DNA of 64,000 nucleotides from JAHECQ01 sp047638695 (lineage in GTDB: Bacteria; Actinomycetota; Acidimicrobiia; Acidimicrobiales; SZUA-35), in contig JBLINY010000006.1 in assembly GCA_047638695.1 (NCBI GenBank), positions 1 through 64,000 on the forward strand, written 5' to 3'. Below the pieces are notes generated by a model. That model was not told the DNA's origin. It ran no database searches and saw only the letters and a program-made list of their open reading frames with translations. Positions 44,061 through 51,763 of the stretch are shown one piece after another. A program made the position numbers and the translations under genes. Within the stretch, counting starts at the first letter, position 1. Each line of letters opens with the position of its first letter.

Positions 44061-44336
44061 ATGTCAGCGACAAACAAGGCTGAGCCACCTGTGACCTGGT
44101 CGAACTGGTCAGAAATCGGTCGGGTCGTGAAGCACCGCCCTCACCTCACCCGCACCATCTCGGTGGCGCTCGTCGTTGGAACGATCCTGTTTTGCATCAA
44201 CCAGCTCGACGTCGTGATGACCGGCAACGCCACGACAACCATCTGGGTGAAATCAGCGACGACCTACCTGGTGCCCTTCTTCGTCGCCAACTACGGCGTG
44301 CTCACGGCGACGAGACGGACGAACGCCGAGAGTTAA
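44061..44336 (+). CDS. nrtS: NrtS-like nitrate/nitrite transporter
   Basis: A 91-residue protein with two hydrophobic helices (ISVALVVGTILFCINQLDVV and WVKSATTYLVPFFVANYGVL), the compact layout of the NrtS family. INQLDVVMTG and TYLVPFFVANYG are the conserved stretches. NrtS moves nitrate or nitrite across the membrane as an oligomer. ATG 44061 starts it. One base separates it from the SnoaL-like gene, so the two may be co-transcribed. Confidence 0.75.
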   Translation: MSATNKAEPPVTWSNWSEIGRVVKHRPHLTRTISVALVVGTILFCINQLDVVMTGNATTTIWVKSATTYLVPFFVANYGVLTATRRTNAES

Positions 44337-44337
44337 C

Positions 44338-44844
44338 ATGCGCGCCATGAGCGCCTCCGAGTCATCCCCAACCGATACCGACCGGTTCGACCGGTTGGAA
44401 GCCCGAGTCCGGGCACTCGAAGATGTAAACGCCATCCGCAACCTCAAGGCCCGCTATGCCGAGCTGTGCGACAACAGCTACGACCCTGATGGTCTGGCCG
44501 CGCTCTTCACTGAACATGCCGTGTGGGAGAGCGAAGCGTTGGGAAATTGCAACGGCCGGGAGGAAATCCGGGCCTTCTTCGCCGCTGCTACTGAGCTCTT
44601 CAGCTTTGCCATCCACTACAGCCTCAACAGCCAGATCGAAGTCGACGGCGATCGAGCCACCGCTCAGTGGTACCTGTTCATGCCATGCACTCGCGGTTCC
44701 GACAGCGAGGCGCTTTGGCGGGCAGCCGTCGAGAACGAAACCTATGTCCGAGTCGACGGCAGGTGGATGTTCGAACGCAAACAATCGAGGCCGCTGTTCT
44801 CGACCACGTTCGCCGAGGGTTGGAGCCGCGTCCCGCACCTGTAG
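44338..44844 (+). CDS. SnoaL-like (NTF2-fold) protein
   Basis: A 168-residue NTF2-fold protein. DVNAIRNLKARYAELCDNSY is the N-terminal helix, DGLAALFTEHAVWES the first strand turn, and FAIHYSLNSQIEVDGDRATA the sheet. This subgroup includes ring-hydroxylation beta subunits, dehydratases and cyclases. It lies near the Rieske alpha gene but on the other strand and lacks clear beta-subunit features. ATG 44338 or ATG 44347 may be the start. Confidence 0.65.
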   Translation: MRAMSASESSPTDTDRFDRLEARVRALEDVNAIRNLKARYAELCDNSYDPDGLAALFTEHAVWESEALGNCNGREEIRAFFAAATELFSFAIHYSLNSQIEVDGDRATAQWYLFMPCTRGSDSEALWRAAVENETYVRVDGRWMFERKQSRPLFSTTFAEGWSRVPHL

Positions 44845-44854
44845 ACGCGTGCAG

Positions 44855-45381
44855 CTAGACGCGTACAGCCTGCAGGATCTGGGTACGCAGTCCCACCATC
44901 GCCGAGTCGCTCCAGGGGAGGTTGACCTTCTGGTCGGCAATCGTGTTGCCGGTCGGGCGAACTCCGAGCACGAAGTTGGCGAAGGTCTCGGCCAGATCCT
45001 CGGCCGGATTGGTTGTGGCGTAGTCGGCGACAAAGTCATCCCGATGGGCTTCGTAGAAGGCTTCCAGCCCGTCGTAGTCCTCGGTCTCTTGCAGACGGTT
45101 GATCTCATCGATCTGCCGCTGCGGCCAGAATTTCTGGACGAACTCGGCCATGGTGGTACCGCTGGAGGGCGCAACCTTCACCCGTGAGTAGGTGGGGCAA
45201 GCGTCGGGATCGTCGGCGGGCAGGCGGCACCTGGGTCGCCTGCAAGGTCAGCAAGTGGCCAAACTCGTGGATCAAGACGTAGTCGAGGTCTTCGCCCAGA
45301 CCGAGGCTGACCCCGAGTACCCACTTCGTCGGGTCCCCCGACTCGATGCTTCAAGGTCAAGACAAACCGGCGGCTCGTCAT
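44855..45381 (-). pseudogene. Metallopeptidase-like gene, N-terminally truncated and frameshifted
   Basis: Three frames must be joined. The first holds FVLTLKHRVG. After a shift at a run of G near 45340, the second holds LGEDLDYVLIHEFGHLLTLQ with the zinc motif HEFGH encoded at 45255-45269. After a second shift near 45230 the third holds PDACPTYSRVKVAPSSGTT and FVQKFWPQRQIDEINRLQET, with a good C terminus at 44855 (ATTNPAEDLAETFANFVLG). No signal peptide or start is left. The original protein was probably a secreted zinc peptidase. It now lies next to other broken genes. Confidence 0.6.
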
Positions 45382-45418
45382 TCACGGTGACGCTGCCGGC
45401 CTGACGGGTAGTCGTGTC

Positions 45419-45850
45419 CTACGTCAGAGCCTCGACCAAGATGGCGTCGACGTACTTCTGATGCTCGGCACATACGTCCGCCGGCGAGCGATCGCAGCCG
45501 GCAGCCAGCCACCGGTGCATGACCGACAAGAAGCCACCGGCAAGAAAGTCGGACACGAAGCCGATGCGCTCTGCCCCCATCGAAGTGCTGGCGAGATGCT
45601 CTCGCCACGAAGTCACGAGATGGCGCTGGAAACTCTCGCTTATCTCACCTAGCAGCGGCTGGCTCATGATCGGAAGGAGGACCGGCTGCATCTCCTGCAC
45701 GTGCTCGAACAGTGGCAGGAGGTCGGGAACACCTGCCGGGCCGGCAATCGTGAGGACTTCCGGCATCGCTGCGGTGAGGAGGTCGTACTTGTTGTCGAAG
45801 TGGGCATAGAACGTCGAGCGGCCGATGCCGGTTCTGTGCGCAATCTCACC
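45419..45850 (-). pseudogene. TetR-family regulator lacking the first half of its HTH
   Basis: The C-terminal ligand domain and second half of the helix-turn-helix are intact (GEIAHRTGIGRSTFYAHFDN, then KYDLLTAAMPEVLTI and GFVSDFLAGGFLSVMHRWLA). Upstream of GEIAHRTG the frame runs into antisense of the ABC ATPase fragment and loses all TetR likeness. About 35-40 N-terminal residues and the start are missing. It and the divergent ATPase fragment share the same junction at about 45840-45855. Confidence 0.7.
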
Positions 45851-46024
45851 AAGGACTTCGGCCCGTCCCGCGCGGTCGACGACGCCAGCTTCGACGTGCC
45901 GATCGGAGCGGTCACCGGCTGCATCGGAGCCAACGGCTCGGGCAAGACCACCACCATGCGCATGATGTTGGGACTCACTCCACCCACCAGCGGCACGGCA
46001 CTCTCGGGTGAGGTCGCGGCATGA
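45836..46024 (+). pseudogene. ABC ATPase fragment (N-terminal piece with Walker A only)
   Basis: The 62-residue frame reads VRNLTKDFGPSRAVDDASFD then GCIGANGSGKTTTMRMMLGL, TPPTSGTALSGEVAA and stops. So it has strand 1 and Walker A, but no signature, Walker B or His switch; the end (SGEVAA) looks like the original last residues joined to the N-terminal piece by a large internal deletion. Its first few codons overlap the end of the truncated TetR gene. The permease gene follows with an ATGA overlap. Confidence 0.7.
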
Positions 46025-46710
46025 GCCACACCGGAACAGCACTGGCCCCGAGTCTTCGCAGCGAGTTCCTGAATCTCCGTTCGACACCCACGGCCAAGAT
46101 CCTGCTCATTGCCTCGATGGCAATGGCGGCGGCGTCGTTGATCGCCAACCTCGGCACCATTGCCACCGTTGATTTGGCCGACGACTCATCGCTCGAACTG
46201 GCGATGCACGCGTCGACGGTGGCCACGCTGGTGTTTGCCCTCACCGCCGGAATCGTCGGTTCGACCAGCGACTATCGCTTCGGGCGCATCGACCAGCTGT
46301 TGCTGAGCCGACCTCGCCGATCGGCGGTGCTGGTCGCCAAAGCTCTCGCCGGGGGCGTGGTGGGCATCGGCTACGGACTTTTCGGCGCCGTGGTCGCCAT
46401 TGGAGCGACCGCGTCGTACTACACGGCGAAGGACGTCCCGCTAGATCTCACCTCGGCAGTCATCGTCCGGCCGCTACTGGGAGCGTTGCTGGGGTGTGCC
46501 TGCTTCGTAGCCCTGGGCGTTGGTGTCGGCACCGCGGTCAGGAATCAACCGATGGCGCTTGGCGGGTCGCTGGCCCTGCTGCTCATCGCACAGCCGATGC
46601 TGTTGCTCGGCGTGCCCCGTATCGGAAAGTGGTTGCCGGGGAGCGCTGGCCTGGCGGTCACCGAAAGCCCCGACGCAGAGCGTCCAACCGGCCGGCTTGG
46701 GCCGATTTAG
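46021..46710 (+). CDS. ABC-2 type permease, probably truncated at the C terminus
   Basis: A 229-residue membrane protein with five hydrophobic segments (AKILLIASMAMAAASLIANL, TLVFALTAGIVGSTSDYRFG, GVVGIGYGLFGAVVAIGATA and others). SSTSDYRFGRIDQLLLSRPR is typical of this permease group. The last segment normally following GLAVTESPD is missing; the frame ends in AERPTGRLGPI. With its ATPase reduced to a fragment, this permease is probably not functional. Confidence 0.6.
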   Translation: MSHTGTALAPSLRSEFLNLRSTPTAKILLIASMAMAAASLIANLGTIATVDLADDSSLELAMHASTVATLVFALTAGIVGSTSDYRFGRIDQLLLSRPRRSAVLVAKALAGGVVGIGYGLFGAVVAIGATASYYTAKDVPLDLTSAVIVRPLLGALLGCACFVALGVGVGTAVRNQPMALGGSLALLLIAQPMLLLGVPRIGKWLPGSAGLAVTESPDAERPTGRLGPI

Positions 46711-46730
46711 GCCTGAAGGACGCCTAGGCC

Positions 46731-47531
46731 TCAGACCTCGGCCCCACCCACAAGACCGAGTGCGTGCCATGAGCGAAGGCCGAGCAGGTCGGCCAGCACC
46801 GGGTCGGCATCGGCTTCGGCCAACTGATCGGCCGAGAGCGAGCGCTGCCAGTTCTCTTGGCCTCGGATGTGCGGTCGGGTGTAATAGCTGAAGATGCCAG
46901 CTCGGCGTTCCGAACTGCTGGTGTTCACACCCGTCTGGTGCCACAGGCGGCCATCCATGACGCACAGAGTCCCCGCGGGCGCCTCGAGCGATACGAGTTC
47001 AGGCGAAGACTGACCGTCCGTGAGGTGTTGGGGGCCGTGACCCAGAAGGTGGCTGCCGGGAGCCACGAGGGTGGCGCCAGTGTCGGCTTTGAAGTCGTCG
47101 ACCATCCAGGTTGCGTTTGCCGCTTGGGGAAGCTCTGGCCATGGCTCAGGCAGATAGCCCTGGTCGGCGTGCATCACCATCTCTCCTCCGCCCGGGCTGG
47201 TGATGTTGGCGCTGATGTTCGACAGCAGTACTCGTTGGCCCAGCAAGTGGCGCACCAGGCCGAGTGCGGTCGGATTCGTCACCAGATCAACGAAGGGCTG
47301 ACCTTCTGCCAGTAGGGCCCATACCCGTTGGTTTGTCCGATCTCGGTCGTACGGATAACCCCGGCCGGCATCGGGGGACCGATCGGCCAGCTCATAGAGC
47401 AGATCGTGGACCGCGGCCAGCGCGTCGGCCGTCAACACATCGGCGATCAGACACAGCCCATGCTCGGCCAGATCAGCGAGCGCCAGCTCGAGATCAGCAG
47501 TTGGTTCGAGCCCCAGCTGTTCGGTACCCAT
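46731..47531 (-). CDS. Phytanoyl-CoA dioxygenase (PhyH) family oxygenase
   Basis: A 266-residue Fe(II)/2OG oxygenase. The facial triad is HAD in EMVMHADQGYL plus the His in DGRLWHQTGVN, with Arg in RAGIFSYYTRP for 2-oxoglutarate. AEHGLCLIADVLTADALAAV is the usual opening. ATG 47531 has AGGGG upstream. It lies five bases after the cupin gene and so forms an operon with it. It is intact, in contrast to its neighbours on the left. Confidence 0.8.
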   Translation of the reverse strand: MGTEQLGLEPTADLELALADLAEHGLCLIADVLTADALAAVHDLLYELADRSPDAGRGYPYDRDRTNQRVWALLAEGQPFVDLVTNPTALGLVRHLLGQRVLLSNISANITSPGGGEMVMHADQGYLPEPWPELPQAANATWMVDDFKADTGATLVAPGSHLLGHGPQHLTDGQSSPELVSLEAPAGTLCVMDGRLWHQTGVNTSSSERRAGIFSYYTRPHIRGQENWQRSLSADQLAEADADPVLADLLGLRSWHALGLVGGAEV

Positions 47532-47536
47532 TCGAA

Positions 47537-47983
47537 TCACCCCTCGCCTGTGTTGGCCCGATTCCACCACGACATGTCCCCGCTGCGAACCTCATCGCTG
47601 TAGCGCACGTCGAAATCCCCGGTGAGGGTAACCAGCCACAGCGCTCCGGTCTCGGTGAACATCGGCCCATGAAAGTGGTCGGGTGGAAAGCAGAAGTACG
47701 TGGGTCCCTCGAAGTGCTCTTCGCCGTACCAGCAATCGCCCTCTAGCAAGATGTCTTCTTGCAGCACGGAGTGGGCCTCGGCCGCCGCCGTGTGCCAACC
47801 CGGAGGCTCTTTGATCAACAGGCTCGTTGCCCCGGTCTCGGGATCGTGCGACAGCATTCGAGCCAACCCGTAGCCCTTGATATCGAGCTCGGCCGGCTGG
47901 TCCGAGTCTGGGCCCCACAGCACAGCCGTCGACTGCCAGGGGATGTCCGTGAACGCCTTGCCATCAACCGGTTGTCTGCCCAT
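47537..47983 (-). CDS. Cupin-fold (DUF4437-like) protein
   Basis: A 148-residue beta-barrel protein. Conserved segments are KGYGLARMLSHDPETGATSL, PPGWHTAAAEAHSVLQEDIL and PPDHFHGPMFTETGALWLVT; the His residues in WHTAAAEAHS and DHFHGP are likely metal ligands. It may be an enzyme or a sugar/acid-binding cupin. ATG 47983 starts it and the PhyH gene follows after five bases. The pair may act on one substrate. Confidence 0.65.
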   Translation of the reverse strand: MGRQPVDGKAFTDIPWQSTAVLWGPDSDQPAELDIKGYGLARMLSHDPETGATSLLIKEPPGWHTAAAEAHSVLQEDILLEGDCWYGEEHFEGPTYFCFPPDHFHGPMFTETGALWLVTLTGDFDVRYSDEVRSGDMSWWNRANTGEG

Positions 47984-48090
47984 GGGGCCAGTATCCCCCA
48001 GGTCACGCCATTGGGGGGTGCCTTCACCCCCAAACGCACACACATGCAGGCACTCTTACCAACGGTTCCTCTCGAGCGCATGCTGGCGAG

Positions 48091-49410
48091 ATGCATCGAA
48101 TCAAGCGACACTCTCTCGCGCCTGCGTTGGCCGCGATCGGCCTGCTGGCCTCAGCCTGCAGCAGTTCAGCCCCGGTCGATGCGGGAGATCAGTCGTCTGC
48201 CCCTAGTGAGTCCTCAACCACGACCGCTCCGCCAGCAGCGCTCCCGCCGACAACCGGGCCGCCATCGACGCTTCCCCCAACCACGCTGCCACCGGTGCAG
48301 GATCCAGCCGTCGCCGCCACCCTCGCGGCGTACACCACATGGTCCGATCAAGCTCGCCACTGGACAGACGAACGGCCACTCACCAGCGAGGAGTGGCACG
48401 TCGTCGATTCGGATGTCGGCCGACAGGCGGTTGCCTGCCAACCTTCACCGTTCCAAACGGTGGTCCGTGAGTTCGACGAGTTTCCTGCGTTCGGATTCTC
48501 GGGCGACGATGTCGTTCCCGGCCTGATCGTGAACGGGACCTCAGTCAAAACGGCTGATCTACCAGTGGTGCCGATTGAACGAGCGCCGCTCACGCTGCGC
48601 TCGAGCCTGGCCTCGGAGAACCCGCTTGTTCTCATCGAGACACCAGATTCGGGGACCCTCGCCGCCGCCGTTGCCGACATCAAGCGTGACGCCGACAACC
48701 CGCCCATGGTGATCGACCGGGTCTCCTACGGTCGGGTCCTCTATTTCACGATGACCAGCACCGAGGTGCGGAGCGCCCAGGAATTACAGGTGGCGATCGA
48801 CGCGGTGAACCGGCAGTACAGCGGCGAGGGCACCGTTGACGTCAGCCACTTGGAGACCATCAGCCAGTCTGACATCTCGCTGATTGCCTACGGCGGCGAC
48901 CAGAGCCTGACCCTCGGCGCCATCCGATCGGGTGATATCAACCAGTTTTTTGGCCCAGCCAACACGGCGACAGCAGCACCCTTGGCCTTCGCCCTGCGCA
49001 CCCTCGACGGGGCTCCGGTGACATTGAGCGAATCGGCCGATGTCAACCAACTGACCTGCACCAGAATCCCCGATCCGTTCGACTTCAAGCTGAACGTCTC
49101 AGCCGTGCAGGGAAAGCTCGTCGTGTCCGTCAACAGCGACCCGGAGCTGACCGTCAAGGACGAGAACGCGTTCCTCCGCAAAACGGACGGTAAGGGCTCA
49201 CTCAACCTGGATCTCGACCCAGGCATCAACAAAATCAAGTTGCGCTATACGAACCTTGGGTGCGACAACCAGTTCAAGGTCACGTTCAACATGATTGGGA
49301 CGGGTGTGGTCCATACCGAGAGTCATCCGACGCCAGGGTGTTTCCAAGAAGGAGACGTCACCATCAACCTCGAGATCGACACCAACGACGGAACCGTCAC
49401 CAAGGTGTGA
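48091..49410 (+). CDS. Thiol-activated (cholesterol-dependent) cytolysin-like lipoprotein without domain 4
   Basis: A 439-residue protein. Residues 1-23 are a lipoprotein signal ending LLASAC, followed by a Ser/Thr/Pro-rich linker to about residue 70. VVPGLIVNGTSVKTADLPVV and IERAPLTLRSSL, then PPMVIDRVSYGRVLYFTMTS, and ISLIAYGGDQSLTLGAIRSG align by eye with domains 1-3 of cholesterol-dependent cytolysins (YPGALL, DRAPITLSIDL, VAYGRTIYV, VLGGDA). The last 110 residues do not contain the tryptophan-rich undecapeptide or any obvious domain 4. The product should be anchored outside the membrane; pore formation is a guess. Confidence 0.65.
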   Translation: MHRIKRHSLAPALAAIGLLASACSSSAPVDAGDQSSAPSESSTTTAPPAALPPTTGPPSTLPPTTLPPVQDPAVAATLAAYTTWSDQARHWTDERPLTSEEWHVVDSDVGRQAVACQPSPFQTVVREFDEFPAFGFSGDDVVPGLIVNGTSVKTADLPVVPIERAPLTLRSSLASENPLVLIETPDSGTLAAAVADIKRDADNPPMVIDRVSYGRVLYFTMTSTEVRSAQELQVAIDAVNRQYSGEGTVDVSHLETISQSDISLIAYGGDQSLTLGAIRSGDINQFFGPANTATAAPLAFALRTLDGAPVTLSESADVNQLTCTRIPDPFDFKLNVSAVQGKLVVSVNSDPELTVKDENAFLRKTDGKGSLNLDLDPGINKIKLRYTNLGCDNQFKVTFNMIGTGVVHTESHPTPGCFQEGDVTINLEIDTNDGTVTKV

Positions 49411-49415
49411 AAGAC

Positions 49416-49943
49416 ATGCCTCCGGTCACGGTGTTCGCCGTCGATGACCATCCGGCCTTTCTGGCCACGGTCAAGATGGTCGTCAACGCGACGCCAGGCT
49501 TCGCGTTGATCGGTACCGCTACTTCCGGGCACGACGCCCCCACTGTGCTGTCGTCCGGCGTTGCGCTGTCCTCGGGCGTTGCACTGTCCTCCGGCGTTGC
49601 ACTGTCCTCCGGCGTTGCACTGTCCTCCGGCGTTGCACTGTCCTCCAACCTTGCACCGTCCTCCGGCGTTGCGCCGCCCAGTCGCGAGCCGATTGATCTC
49701 GTGCTCACCGATGTGAGGATGCCGGGAATGTCCGGACCACAACTGGCCAGCGAGCTCCGAACTCGAGGACTGACGAGGTCGGTCGTGCTGTTGAGCAGCT
49801 ACGACGTCGAGGACCTCCCCGAGAACTCGACCTCGGCTCCCGGCGTGGGCGGGTTCTTGACCAAGGCCCAGTTGTCACCGTCGGTCGGTATAGAAAGAGT
49901 GAGCAGGGGCTTTGACCGATCAAGACGTGATCGCAGGCGTTGA
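49416..49943 (+). CDS. Response-regulator receiver domain interrupted by a repeat
   Basis: A stand-alone CheY-like receiver. VTVFAVDDHPAFLATVKMVV has the acidic pocket, IDLVLTDVRMPGMSGPQLAS the phospho-acceptor Asp and VGGFLTKAQLSPS the conserved Lys. Between helix 2 and strand 3, seven in-frame copies of an 18-bp repeat add a 42-residue LSSGVA chain. ATG 49416 is used; GTG 49407 would overlap the cytolysin-like gene (GTGA). The last 20 residues are unusual, so a frameshift near 49890 is possible. The histidine kinase pseudogene follows. Confidence 0.65.
   Translation: MPPVTVFAVDDHPAFLATVKMVVNATPGFALIGTATSGHDAPTVLSSGVALSSGVALSSGVALSSGVALSSGVALSSNLAPSSGVAPPSREPIDLVLTDVRMPGMSGPQLASELRTRGLTRSVVLLSSYDVEDLPENSTSAPGVGGFLTKAQLSPSVGIERVSRGFDRSRRDRRR
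49548..49673 (+). repeat. Seven-unit 18-bp minisatellite inside a receiver domain
   Basis: Seven head-to-tail 18-bp units (consensus CTGTCCTCCGGCGTTGCA); three are identical and the sixth and seventh carry changes. They encode LSSGVA repeats and preserve the frame. Such arrays change copy number readily by slippage, so the length may differ between strains. Confidence 0.9.
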
Positions 49944-51221
49944 AGGGTCTACGTCTGCCGTAGGCGAACGGGCCGAGATCGAAGCACAGGTTCGCCAGCA
50001 ATTCATCGGGTTGTTGCGCACCGAGATGTAGACGATGGGGATCGCTACCACCGCGTTCGTCACCATTGGGGTGGTCTTCGACAAGGCCCCCATCGTGTGG
50101 GTGTGCGTCTTCGGTCTCGGTTGCGGGCTCTTTCGTCAGCTCGGCCGTCGACTGGTGAGAAAGGGTGACGTGCGAGGGGCGGTGATCGTGTTCACGGCCG
50201 GACAATGGGCAACCACGATTGCCGTCGTCTGGGTACTACCACTCGCGCTACCCGTGATGCTGTTCAACCTCGTCGTCCCCGTGCTGCTGGGCGCGACCTA
50301 TCTCGACGACCGAGACCACCGCCCGATCGCCTACTTTGTCGATGGGGGTCGCTGGTCTGATGGGCGTTGTTGGGCTCACTCAGGACCGTTTCGATCTCGC
50401 TGCCGGCGAATCGACAACGTTGATCGGCTGGGGAACGATCGTCTTCCTGGTTGGCTACACCTGGATGTTCACCGCAACCGTTCGCGATGCCAACCGCACC
50501 CGAGTGGCGACGCTCGAGCGAGCACTGACCGCCAACGATGCCCTTGCCGCCAGCCAAAACGAGCTACTGCAATCGCGTCGTCGCCTGGTTTGAGGTAGCC
50601 GACCAGGAGCGCGGACGGATCGAACGCAACATCCACGACGGTGCGCAACAACGACTGGTATCGGTCGCCGTGCAGCTGAAACTCGCTCGAACTCTTGCGG
50701 TGGCCGGCCAACCCCCGGATGAGAAAACCCTCGACGCCCTCCACGACGAGGTAACCGCTGCGCTGCATGAGTTGCGCGAATTGGCGAGAGGCATCTACCC
50801 CTCGCTGCTGACCGAACGTGGTCTGATCGACGCCCTCGGCGCAGCAGCGCGGCAGTCAGCGTTTCCGACAACCATTGCATCGACCGACAAGTTCGATCTG
50901 CCGAACGATGTCGAGTCTGCGCTGTACTTCTTCTGTCTCGGGGCCATGCAGAACGCAGCGAAACATGCCGGTTCGAACGCCGAGCTGACGCTCTCGTTCC
51001 AGCGCCATGACGACAGCCTGAGCGTCGAGATTTCCGACAACGGAATCGGGTTCGACGACACGATCACCAATCGATCCCGCGGCCTACTCAACATGTCTGA
51101 CCGGGTCCGCGCCCTCGGCGGCGACCTCTCGATCGAGTCAACGCTGGGCGACGGCACCACGATCAGCGCCCTCGTGCCGCTGCAACGGCCGGTTCAAGAC
51201 CAGTTCCCCCTCACCCGATGA
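49912..51221 (+). pseudogene. HisKA_3-type sensor histidine kinase, multiply disrupted
   Basis: An N-terminal piece ends in RTEM at an in-frame TAG (50032-50034). Membrane segments follow from ATG 50035 (IATTAFVTIGVVF, PLALPVMLFNLVVPVLLGAT). The frame then shifts near 50335 to MGVVGLTQDRFDLAAG and IVFLVGYTWMFTATVRD, and shifts again at TTT near 50590. The last frame has the phospho-acceptor motif ERNIHDGAQQRLVSVA, MQNAAKHAG (N box) and ISDNGIGFDD (G box). The final ATGA overlap with the response-regulator gene shows the old operon. At least three lesions make it inactive. Confidence 0.75.
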
Positions 51222-51763
51222 GTGACCTTCGAGTTGTCGTCCCCGACGACGACCTTCTGATGCGCAGCGGTGTGGTGGCAGTTGTTGGGCTCGTCGAAGG
51301 AGCGTCCGTTGTTGCCGAGGCCGGATCTCTTTCCGAACTCCTCGCGGCGGTGGCTACGCACCGGCCCGACGTCGTCGTCACCGATGTCCGGATGCCGCCC
51401 ACATTCACCGATGAGGGCGTGCAGGCCACCCGCAGCATTCGCGACGATTGGCCAAGCACCGGCGTCGTTGTTCTCAGTCAGCATGCCGAGCCGGAGCATG
51501 TGCTCACCGTCTTTGAGGCCGGCAACGACGGGATTGCGTACCTGCTCAAGGAAAACGTCGCCGACATGGCAACGCTGGAGAACTCAATCCGGGCTGTGGC
51601 CACCGGTGGTTCGTCGGTCGATCCGGCGGTGATATCGATTTTGGTCGAGAGCCGCACCCGTCGCTCCACGGGCATCGACGGGCTGACCCCGCGGGAAACG
51701 GAAGCGCAAGGAAGCGAGGAGATCAGGCCGGCTGGATGGTGTCGATCTCGTGCGGGTATCTGA
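51218..51763 (+). CDS. NarL-type response regulator truncated in its HTH
   Basis: The receiver domain is intact: LRVVVPDDDLLMRSGVVAVV, DVVVTDVRMPPTFTDEGVQA and DGIAYLLKENVADMATLENS. The LuxR-type HTH starts (GLTPRETEAQ) and then breaks off at about 51705, after which the frame runs antisense through the end of the aminotransferase gene to a stop at 51763. The recognition helix is missing, so it cannot bind DNA. It is coupled (ATGA) to the broken kinase gene. A deletion has fused the two-component locus to the aminotransferase gene. Confidence 0.75.
   Translation: MSDLRVVVPDDDLLMRSGVVAVVGLVEGASVVAEAGSLSELLAAVATHRPDVVVTDVRMPPTFTDEGVQATRSIRDDWPSTGVVVLSQHAEPEHVLTVFEAGNDGIAYLLKENVADMATLENSIRAVATGGSSVDPAVISILVESRTRRSTGIDGLTPRETEAQGSEEIRPAGWCRSRAGI

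Noticed and set aside
45800..46030. Insertion sequence at the TetR/ABC junction
   Set aside because: No transposase, terminal inverted repeats or target duplication are visible; a plain deletion explains it.
49548..49673. CRISPR-like array
   Set aside because: The units are contiguous, coding and have no spacers; it is a minisatellite in a gene.
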